NCBI GenBank assembly: GCA_002317155.1
Contig: DCIR01000030.1
Span: forward strand, 1 to 43,127
DNA length: 43,127 bases
Direction: 5' to 3'
Source: Lachnospiraceae bacterium UBA1721
GTDB taxonomy: Bacteria > Bacillota > Clostridia > Lachnospirales > Lachnospiraceae
Shown: positions 1-5,873 of the stretch, in pieces
How the letters are laid out: each line of letters begins with the position of its first letter
How positions within the stretch are numbered: position 1 is the first letter of the stretch
Made by a program: the position numbers and the translations under genes
Notes under the pieces: model-generated
Seen by the model: only the letters and a program-made list of their open reading frames with translations
The model's database searches: none
Told to the model about the DNA's origin: nothing

Positions 1-115
1 ACCAAATTGCGATTGGTGATTACTATTGTATTTTTTATGTAATCAAAATTTTCCATATTCCACGTAATCCATATCAAATATGATTTCATTACATTTGATT
101 AACTCTGAATATTAA

Positions 116-1381
116 CTATACATAAATGTAATCGTTCAATACAGGCTGCAATCCACCCTGCTCCATATCACGATACATCATATCAAAAGAACGACTGTCA
201 TTGATTTCAAACTGCTCATCACCGGCCTCTGAATTATCAGAGCACTCACCTTCGTACTTTTCCTCATGGTCACCGATTCCTGTAGATACACCTGCAGAAA
301 CCTTGGTCGCGCATATCTTGGTAATTCCGTTTCTGAACTCTATACTCTCACGGCTCGATACAGTGATACCAACAAACGGAAGGAATATACGATAAGCACA
401 CAAAATCTGGCAAAGCTCCTTCTCGCCTACGTCATTAGGATTGATTTTGTCATTATTAACGATAGGTCTGAGTCTCGGGCAGCTGAGCGAAAGCTCCGCA
501 TGAGGATACTTGCGATTAATATAGTGAACATGAAGTGCTGTCGCCAAAGCATCCTTTCTGAAATCATCCAGTCCGAGAAGCGCCGAAAAACCTGCTCCGC
601 GCATACCACCCATGAGTGCTCTCTCCTGTGCATCAAAGCGATAAGGCCATACTCTCTTGTGACCAAGGAGGTGAAGAGTCTCATACTTATCGGGATTATA
701 TGTTTCCTGGAATACAGTAACATAATCAACACCGCACTCATGCAGATACTCATATTCATCCACATTCACAGGATAGATTTCCACACCGATATTTCTAAAA
801 TACTTTCTCGCAATCTTAACTGCCTCACCAATGTACTGAATATCTGAATATGTACGGCTCTCACCTGTAAGCATCAGTATTTCTTCCATACCCGTCTTGG
901 CAATTACCTGCATCTCATGTTCGATTTCTTCAAAAGAAAGCTTCTTTCTGCGAATCTTGTTATAGCAGTTAAATCCGCAATACACGCAATAATTCTGACA
1001 ATAATTTGCAATGTAAAGAGGAGTGAAAATATAAACTGTATTACCAAAATGATTCTTGGTTATCTCCTCAGCCTTTCTTGCCATCTGTTCAAGGAAAGGT
1101 GCCGCGGCAGGTGAAAGAAGCGCCTTAAAATCTTCTATAGAACAAGTATCATTTGAAAGTGCTCTCTGTACATCAACTGCAGTATATGCGGAATAATCAA
1201 ACTCTTCTGCCGCAGCGAGTACTTTATCCTTGATATCAGAATCAATCACCTGCATACCCTGCATGTATTCCATGTGATTTGTTCTAAAAGAAGGATCCTG
1301 CTCAAGTCTGTGTTTTCTCTCAAGTGCCTCGGGAGATAACTCATCACTATCTATAAAATAAACCTGATTCTCTTCATTCAT
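116..1381 (-). CDS. thiH: 2-iminoacetate synthase ThiH (radical SAM)
   Basis: ThiH cleaves tyrosine with S-adenosylmethionine to make dehydroglycine (2-iminoacetate), the C2-N unit of the thiamin thiazole ring, in anaerobes that lack the glycine oxidase route. The 421-residue length is normal for the family. The radical-SAM cluster motif CxxxCxxC is visible as CQNYCVYC at about residues 128-135, inside a TIM-barrel-type sequence with the family landmarks LMLTGESR and ETYNPDKY. It starts 12 nt after thiG with a GGAG ribosome binding site in the gap, and is the last gene of thiS-F-G-H. No convincing terminator is visible in the 115 bases downstream. The identification rests on motif, length and operon context and is secure. 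Confidence 0.96.
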   Translation of the reverse strand: MNEENQVYFIDSDELSPEALERKHRLEQDPSFRTNHMEYMQGMQVIDSDIKDKVLAAAEEFDYSAYTAVDVQRALSNDTCSIEDFKALLSPAAAPFLEQMARKAEEITKNHFGNTVYIFTPLYIANYCQNYCVYCGFNCYNKIRRKKLSFEEIEHEMQVIAKTGMEEILMLTGESRTYSDIQYIGEAVKIARKYFRNIGVEIYPVNVDEYEYLHECGVDYVTVFQETYNPDKYETLHLLGHKRVWPYRFDAQERALMGGMRGAGFSALLGLDDFRKDALATALHVHYINRKYPHAELSLSCPRLRPIVNNDKINPNDVGEKELCQILCAYRIFLPFVGITVSSRESIEFRNGITKICATKVSAGVSTGIGDHEEKYEGECSDNSEAGDEQFEINDSRSFDMMYRDMEQGGLQPVLNDYIYV

Positions 1382-1393
1382 CGGATTCGTCTC

Positions 1394-2158
1394 CTATCTC
1401 AAAAATCCTGTCAACGGATCTGATGCACTTCCGCCTCTTGCAAGCACACGGCCCATTCCGGTCAAATATGCTTTTCTTCCTGCTGCTATAGCAAGCTTAA
1501 AAGCTTCTGCCATCTCAGGTACATTACCTGCTGTTGCTATCGCAGTGTTTGCCATAATCGCCGCAGCGCCCATCTCCATAGCTTCGCATGCCTGTGAAGG
1601 CTTACCGATACCTGCATCTACTATTATAGGAAGATCGATTTCATCAATAAGTACCTGAATCATAGCTTTTGTCGCAAGGCCCTTATTGCTTCCGATGGGT
1701 GCTGCAAGCGGCATTACTGCTGCCGCACCTGCATTCTGAAGATCTCTTGCCACATTAAGATCAGGATTCATATAAGGAAGTACTACAAAACCTTCCTTCG
1801 CAAGAATCTCTGTAGCTTTAATTGTCTCCTGATTGTCAGGGAACAGATACTTAGCATCACGCATGATTTCTACTTTTACAAAATCACCACATCCCATAGC
1901 ACGACTGAGTCTGGCAATACGAACTGCCTCGTCTGCATTTCTTGCTCCTGAAGTATTAGGAAGAAGTGTTACTCCCTCAGGAATATAGTCAAGAATATTT
2001 TCACTCTCCTGAGTATTGGCTCTGCGCAATGCAAGAGTAATAATTTCCGCACCACCCTGTTCCACTGCTGCCTTAATCAGGTTGATGTTGTACTTTCCCG
2101 AACCGAGAATAAATCTGCTGTTAAATTCTTTTCCACCAAGTATAAATTTGTCTTCCAT
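1394..2158 (-). CDS. thiG: Thiazole synthase ThiG
   Basis: ThiG condenses deoxyxylulose 5-phosphate, dehydroglycine and the sulfur of ThiS thiocarboxylate into the thiazole phosphate moiety of thiamin. At 254 residues it is of normal length. The Schiff-base lysine lies in DFVKVEI at about residue 95, and the phosphate-binding end of the (beta/alpha)8 barrel shows VDAGIGKPSQA and ANTAIATA. The start is supported by an AGGGAGA site just upstream. It lies between thiF (144-nt gap) and thiH (12-nt gap). The gap to thiF contains a 20-bp duplicated segment and no obvious terminator, so co-transcription is likely. Confidence 0.97.
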   Translation of the reverse strand: MEDKFILGGKEFNSRFILGSGKYNINLIKAAVEQGGAEIITLALRRANTQESENILDYIPEGVTLLPNTSGARNADEAVRIARLSRAMGCGDFVKVEIMRDAKYLFPDNQETIKATEILAKEGFVVLPYMNPDLNVARDLQNAGAAAVMPLAAPIGSNKGLATKAMIQVLIDEIDLPIIVDAGIGKPSQACEAMEMGAAAIMANTAIATAGNVPEMAEAFKLAIAAGRKAYLTGMGRVLARGGSASDPLTGFLR

Positions 2159-2267
2159 AGTCTCTCCCTATCTATTATTACTGAATACTAAATTGTATAA
2201 AATTGCTATACTCTGTACTGATTTTTTATTGTCTAAAATCACTCACAGTTCACTAAAATGATTTATA

Positions 2268-2305
2268 ACTCTCTGAAATATTTTATGACTCTCTGAAATA
2301 TTTTA
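2268..2305. repeat. 20-bp tandem duplication at the thiF stop codon
   Basis: The 18-nt sequence ACTCTCTGAAATATTTTA occurs at 2268-2285 and again at 2288-2305, a period of 20 bp. The second copy contains the thiF stop codon, so the end of the gene has been duplicated into the thiF-thiG gap. The two copies are identical over these 18 nt, which suggests a recent slippage or duplication event. Confidence 0.85.
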
Positions 2306-2983
2306 GCTTTCCAGAATCAACTGTATAACCTTATTGGCCTGATGCGCTGCACAGATGGTAACTCTTGGAGACATCAGCCCCATTCCATCACCTATATCTG
2401 TGTTTTCATCTCCGCACACATACAGCCGTTTCATCATCTGTCTGGTTTTTATAGTGTTCGAATCTCCGAAGCCAGCCATCCCATTCCCCGACACAATGAT
2501 TGCATCCTTTAGCTGCGTGAGCACCTCCTGAACAAGCATCGCTTTTTGCTCTGCTGCATCAAATGCCTCGCACACTATCGGATATCCCCGAAGCAATTCC
2601 GCTACATTCTCAGGTGTTACCTTCACACATCTGGTCTCATACTCAAGATATGGGTTAACCTGACACAACAGCTCTTTGAGCGCCTCCGGCTTAGGTACTC
2701 CGACCTGCGGAATCAAATATGCCTGTCTGTTAAGATTTGTAACATCAACCACATCGAAATCTATCAAAAGCATATGACCCACACCGCTTCTGGCAAGCAT
2801 CATAGCCATATTCGATCCCAGACCACCGAGACCTGCAATTGCCACGCGCGCTTTCGAAAGCTTCTTCTTAATTTCAGCAGGAAATCTCTCATCAAAGGCT
2901 TTATCGAGCGTCGCCTTATCTAGTGATCGTCTTCCAATAATTTCACTGTCTGATTGCTTCCCTTCAAGCGTCTTTTTGTCCAT
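2303..2983 (-). CDS. thiF: ThiS adenylyltransferase ThiF (short form)
   Basis: This E1-like enzyme adenylates the C-terminal glycine of ThiS so that it can be converted to a thiocarboxylate. The ATP-binding glycine loop is GLGGLGSN at about residues 51-58, and the adenylation-site NLNRQAY and the VDVTN strand are present. At 226 residues it is shorter than proteobacterial ThiF, and the paired CxxC zinc motifs of E. coli ThiF are not visible; the short clostridial form is known to lack them. Its ATG overlaps the thiS stop codon by one base (TGATG), and its Shine-Dalgarno GGAGG lies inside the last thiS codons, so translation is probably coupled. Confidence 0.93.
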   Translation of the reverse strand: MDKKTLEGKQSDSEIIGRRSLDKATLDKAFDERFPAEIKKKLSKARVAIAGLGGLGSNMAMMLARSGVGHMLLIDFDVVDVTNLNRQAYLIPQVGVPKPEALKELLCQVNPYLEYETRCVKVTPENVAELLRGYPIVCEAFDAAEQKAMLVQEVLTQLKDAIIVSGNGMAGFGDSNTIKTRQMMKRLYVCGDENTDIGDGMGLMSPRVTICAAHQANKVIQLILES

Positions 2984-3177
2984 CAGCCGCCTCCTACGAA
3001 ACGAAGCACTTCGATGACATCATCATCTTTTATAGTTATCGTCTTAAGCTCTTCTCTGGGAATGATATCGAGATTGAGTTCTACGACCACTCTCGTAAGT
3101 TCATAGCCTTCCTCAACCAGATAGTCATACAGATTACGACCTGCGACATCCTTCTGCTCACCATTTACTGTTACCAT
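2983..3177 (-). CDS. thiS: Sulfur carrier protein ThiS
   Basis: ThiS is a ubiquitin-fold sulfur carrier of 64 residues. ThiF adenylates its C-terminal glycine and the resulting thiocarboxylate delivers sulfur to ThiG. The protein ends in Gly-Gly-Gly after the usual EVLRFV strand; the family normally ends in Gly-Gly, which is contained here. The MVTVNGE start is typical, and an AGGAG site lies 5 nt upstream. It is the first gene of the operon and directly follows a leader with an intrinsic terminator. Its last codons also supply the thiF ribosome binding site. Confidence 0.95.
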   Translation of the reverse strand: MVTVNGEQKDVAGRNLYDYLVEEGYELTRVVVELNLDIIPREELKTITIKDDDVIEVLRFVGGG

Positions 3178-3328
3178 ATTGTCTCCTAAACAAAAAAGCG
3201 TTCATGGACGATAATCCACAAACGCTCAAAATACTTATAGTATGCGCCCGGAATATACCAATCCATAGTAAATAATCCGGCGCCTTTTATGACGGTGAAA
3301 AGTGGTGCCCCCGATTCACCCTGTAAAC
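3178..3328 (-). ncRNA. Structured 5' leader of the thi operon (candidate riboswitch/attenuator)
   Basis: About 150 nt separate the predicted transcription start from thiS. Visible helices in minus-strand RNA order are GGUGAA pairing with UUCACC (3315-3320 with 3294-3299), GCGCC-GGA pairing with UCC-G-GGCGC with one bulged G (3276-3284 with 3244-3252), and then an intrinsic terminator. The 23-nt loop of the second helix contains UAUGGA, which can pair with UCCAU in the 3' arm of the terminator and so could act as antiterminator. The hallmark TPP-riboswitch elements (CUGAGA, ACCCUUUGAACCUGAUCUGG-like core) are absent. HMP-PP (thiS-motif) riboswitches are known upstream of thiS, but there the aptamer lies within the terminator stem, which I do not see clearly here. 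Ligand unknown. Confidence 0.55.
3192..3225 (-). terminator. Intrinsic terminator inside the thi leader
   Basis: An 11-bp stem (3215-3225 with 3198-3208, two G-U pairs) with a 6-nt loop is followed on the minus strand by six T residues (3197-3192), only about 15 nt before the thiS start codon. A terminator this close to the first gene implies regulated read-through. Confidence 0.85.
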
Positions 3329-3334
3329 GAGAAG

Positions 3335-3363
3335 ATTATAAAATTCATATACTTACTTGTCAA
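3335..3363 (-). promoter_or_regulatory. Consensus sigma-A promoter of the thi operon
   Basis: On the minus strand a perfect TTGACA (3363-3358), a 17-bp spacer and a perfect TATAAT (3340-3335) are seen. Transcription should start near 3328, immediately before the structured leader. The strength of this promoter fits control by attenuation downstream. Confidence 0.85.
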
Positions 3364-3397
3364 TACACAAAATACTCTCGACTTATAATTTTCATGC

Positions 3398-3426
3398 TTA
3401 ACTCTCGGACCAATAATTGATATAAT
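3398..3426 (+). promoter_or_regulatory. Promoter of the VTC-domain gene
   Basis: TTAACT at 3398-3403, a 17-bp spacer and a perfect TATAAT at 3421-3426 lie about 60 bases before the start codon at 3486. The promoter is divergent from that of the thi operon, about 35 bp away. Confidence 0.6.
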
Positions 3427-3485
3427 TATGACATATTAGCAGACTATATTTATCAAAATATTTCATATTCTGTGAAAGGACTGTT

Positions 3486-4157
3486 ATGAAATACCGTCAC
3501 GAATGGAAGCATGAAATCAATTATTCCGATCTGCTGGCGTTACGGATGCGTCTGTCAGCCATTATGCAGACCGACCCTCATGCTATCGACAATAAGTACG
3601 AAATACGCAGCCTGTATTTTGATACACCTAACGATAAAGCACTCCGAGAAAAATTGGACGGAGTAAACTATCGAGAAAAATTCCGAATAAGACTGTACAA
3701 CAATGACACCTCATTCATCTCTCTTGAGAAAAAAAGCAAGATAAACGGACTGTGTGCAAAGACAAGCTGCTCTATTTCTGCTAAAGAGGCTCAACAAATT
3801 GTTGCCGGCGATATTTTATGGATGAAGGATTGCGACAGGCCACTTTGTCGGGAGCTGTATACTAAGATGCTCGCTGAACGGCTCGCACCCAAAACCATAG
3901 TCGACTACACCAGAGAGCCCTTTATCTATCCGGCAGGAAATGTCAGAGTAACCATCGACTATAATATAAGAACCGGTGATTTTAGAACCGACTTCCTAAA
4001 TTCTGACACCATCACTTTTCCTGCAGGAGACTCCCCCTATATATTGGAAGTAAAATGGGACGAGTATCTTCCGGAAATAATAAAAGACGCTGTGTCCACC
4101 CCCAGCTGCCATGCAGCTTCTTTTTCAAAATATGCACAGTGCCGCATATATGGCTGA
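3486..4157 (+). CDS. VTC-domain (polyphosphate polymerase-like) protein
   Basis: This 223-residue protein matches the VTC domain, whose eukaryotic members form the catalytic tunnel of polyphosphate polymerase. The tunnel residues are recognisable: EWKHEI near the N-terminus, EIRSLYFDT, YREKFRIRLY, SLEKKSK, TIVDYTREPF, VTIDYNIR and the final ILEVKWDE acidic-basic strand. An AAAGGA site precedes the ATG. Bacterial VTC proteins often sit beside a DUF4956 membrane protein, as here, and frequently beside a CotH kinase, which is absent from this window. The substrate in bacteria is not established; polyphosphate synthesis is an inference from the fold. Confidence 0.88.
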   Translation: MKYRHEWKHEINYSDLLALRMRLSAIMQTDPHAIDNKYEIRSLYFDTPNDKALREKLDGVNYREKFRIRLYNNDTSFISLEKKSKINGLCAKTSCSISAKEAQQIVAGDILWMKDCDRPLCRELYTKMLAERLAPKTIVDYTREPFIYPAGNVRVTIDYNIRTGDFRTDFLNSDTITFPAGDSPYILEVKWDEYLPEIIKDAVSTPSCHAASFSKYAQCRIYG

Positions 4158-4275
4158 TAATTTCAGCTCATAATATACACATGACCGCAAAATGATACTT
4201 AAGAAAACTAAACGTAAGAAAAGAATGTGAAAAAAAGCTTCAGAAAGTAATACGTAAGATAAAAAAGCTTTCCGA

Positions 4276-4410
4276 AATAAAGCGACACAAAATAAACCAA
4301 GAAACACCAGAAAATAAAGTGACCAAAAATAAGCAATAATAAAGTGACCAAAATAAACCAAGAAACACCGGAAAATAAAGTGACCAAAAATAAGCAAAAA
4401 TAAAGTGACC
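4276..4410. repeat. About 62-bp tandem repeat upstream of the DUF4956 gene
   Basis: Units begin at 4276, 4338 and 4399 (AATAAAGYGAC), giving periods of 62 and 61 bp and about 2.2 copies. Within each unit AATAAAGTGACC occurs twice and AAACCAAGAAACACC once. The stretch is strongly purine-rich on the plus strand and lies in the 328-base gap between the VTC and DUF4956 genes. Reverse-strand open frames here are by-products of the repeat. Its function is unknown; it could affect transcript coupling of the pair. Confidence 0.85.
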
Positions 4411-4485
4411 CAAAATAATACACCAAATAATTATACGCCAGAGAATTATACTCTAGACGAAAAACTAACTTAGGAGACTAACAAA

Positions 4486-5157
4486 ATGACCTTCAAAGAT
4501 ATATTCAAATCAAGCTTTTTAGATAATGTAACCTCAGTGAGCCCTCTTGATATGCTTCTCACAATCGTACTTGCGTTTGCAATCGGACTGTTCATTTTCT
4601 ACATATACAAAAAGACCTACCAGGGTGTGATGTACTCCTCTTCATTCGGTGTTACACTGATTGCTCTGACAATGATTACCTCACTTGTAATCCTGGCTGT
4701 GACATCCAATGTAGTGCTCTCACTTGGTATGGTCGGTGCGTTATCTATCGTCCGTTTCAGAACTGCCATCAAGGAGCCGCTTGATATTGCTTTTCTGTTT
4801 TGGTCAATTGCTGCCGGCATAGTACTGGCTGCCGGCATGATACCTCTTGCCGTTATCGGAAGCGTAATCATCGGCGTAATATTACTGATTTTTGTAAATC
4901 GAAAGTCTCATACCAATCCGTACATAGTAGTTCTTACCTGCGCCAACAGTTCAGCTGAGAAAAACGCAGTGGATTACCTAAAGCAGCACACCAACCGCTG
5001 TATCGTAAAATCCAAATCTGTACGAAGCGGACTTATCGAAGTGAATTTTGAAATTCGTCTTAAGGATGACAACACAGATTTTGTAAATGAATTATCAGAA
5101 ATTGAAGATGTCAGCAGCGCCGTTTTGGTAAGTTACAACGGAGATTATATGAGCTGA
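4486..5157 (+). CDS. DUF4956 membrane protein
   Basis: This 223-residue protein has about four transmembrane segments in its first 145 residues (around 22-40, 50-76, 79-105 and 108-137), followed by a soluble C-terminal domain. The loop GALSIVRFRTAIKEP between the segments is the conserved signature of DUF4956, a family that regularly partners VTC-domain proteins. A GGAG site lies 11 nt before the ATG. By analogy with the yeast VTC complex it could form the membrane portion of a polyphosphate-handling complex, but this is inference and no biochemical role is established for the family. Confidence 0.87.
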   Translation: MTFKDIFKSSFLDNVTSVSPLDMLLTIVLAFAIGLFIFYIYKKTYQGVMYSSSFGVTLIALTMITSLVILAVTSNVVLSLGMVGALSIVRFRTAIKEPLDIAFLFWSIAAGIVLAAGMIPLAVIGSVIIGVILLIFVNRKSHTNPYIVVLTCANSSAEKNAVDYLKQHTNRCIVKSKSVRSGLIEVNFEIRLKDDNTDFVNELSEIEDVSSAVLVSYNGDYMS

Positions 5158-5193
5158 TTGTACAATAAATGATGCATTTCCAAGAACAACTAT

Positions 5194-5651
5194 TTTACCA
5201 TCACATGTCGATTGCTATATTGCTGAAGGTAATAATTCTTGTTCAATTACCTTCTAAATTTAGCCGTTTCATATTTCAAAGGTAAAATTTGCTTATCGAT
5301 TACCATCCGATTAAATGTTTATTGTTTTCAAAGGTAAATACCACTTACTTTTTACCATTATTATTAGTTTCATAATAATTCAATGGTAAACAACACTTTA
5401 CTTTTACCATTCCTATTATTTTCAAGATTATTCAATGGTAAACACCACCTTACTTTTACCATTCCTATTAGTTTCAAAGTAATTCAATGGTAAACACTAC
5501 TTTATTTTTACCATTACTATTAGTTTCAAGCTAATTTAATGGTAAATAGCATGATTTATTACCATCATTATTACTTCAGCTAACATTCAAATGGTAAATG
5601 CATCCATTTCTTACCATCTCAAACGAAGACGCTATCACAAAAAGGTAAAAA
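5194..5651. repeat. 52-bp palindromic tandem array, locus 1
   Basis: Left arms (A)(T/A)GGTAA begin at 5226, about 5279, 5331, 5383, 5435, 5487, 5539, 5591 and about 5643. Right arms TTACC(A/T)T begin at about 5194, 5246, 5299, 5351, 5403, 5455, 5507, 5558 and 5610. The period is 52 bp (51-53). Each unit is an inverted repeat ATGGTAAA-N12-TTTACCAT plus a spacer of about 24 bp containing TATTAGTTTCAA in the best copies. Copies starting at 5383, 5435 and 5487 are nearly identical and the outer ones diverge. In the 5226 copy both arms change together (AAGGTAAT with ATTACCTT). It fills the space between two convergent genes. Function unknown. Confidence 0.9.
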
Positions 5652-5711
5652 ATAAAGGAGTACACTTGCAATGCCGTTTAATAAACATTGCATGCGCGTA
5701 CTCCTTTTATT
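5651..5711. terminator. Large stem-loop at the end of the array (bidirectional terminator candidate)
   Basis: AATAAAGGAGTAC (5651-5663) pairs with GTACTCCTTTTATT (5698-5711) with one bulged T, and GCAATG (5668-5673) pairs with CATTGC (5686-5691) within the loop. The 3' arm ends in CCTTTTATT on the plus strand. It lies between the convergent DUF4956 and GGDEF genes and directly follows the last half-unit of the palindromic array. Confidence 0.6.
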
Positions 5712-5752
5712 AGTTAATTCACTTTTTATCTATACATTATAATTCGCTTATC

Positions 5753-5868
5753 TTTATAGCGTATAACTTAATCTACTTACCCTTAGATAGTATATCCTAA
5801 TCTACTTACCTTTATATAGTATCTCTTAATCTACTTCTCTTTATACCGTATAATATAATCTATTCACT
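5753..5868. repeat. 29-bp tandem repeat, four copies
   Basis: Units begin at 5753, 5782, 5811 and 5840 with an exact 29-bp period; each contains a TTTATA/GTAT-like part and ends in AATCTACTT or a close variant. The array stops a few bases before the stop codon of the GGDEF gene at 5874. The copies have diverged moderately. Confidence 0.8.
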
Positions 5869-5873
5869 TCTCT

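Noticed and set aside
266..847. 193-codon plus-strand open frame inside thiH
   Set aside because: It lies antisense to a clearly conserved gene and shows no family resemblance.
3178..3360. TPP riboswitch in front of thiS
   Set aside because: The conserved CUGAGA and the pyrophosphate-binding core were not found in the minus-strand RNA; the leader is reported as unassigned instead.
4125..4426. Hydrophobic reverse-strand open frames (72 and 90 codons)
   Set aside because: They consist of translated tandem repeats, in two overlapping frames, and have no ribosome binding site.
5194..5651. CRISPR array
   Set aside because: The units are palindromic, the spacers between them are themselves repeated, the period is built of two short boxes, and no cas genes are present.
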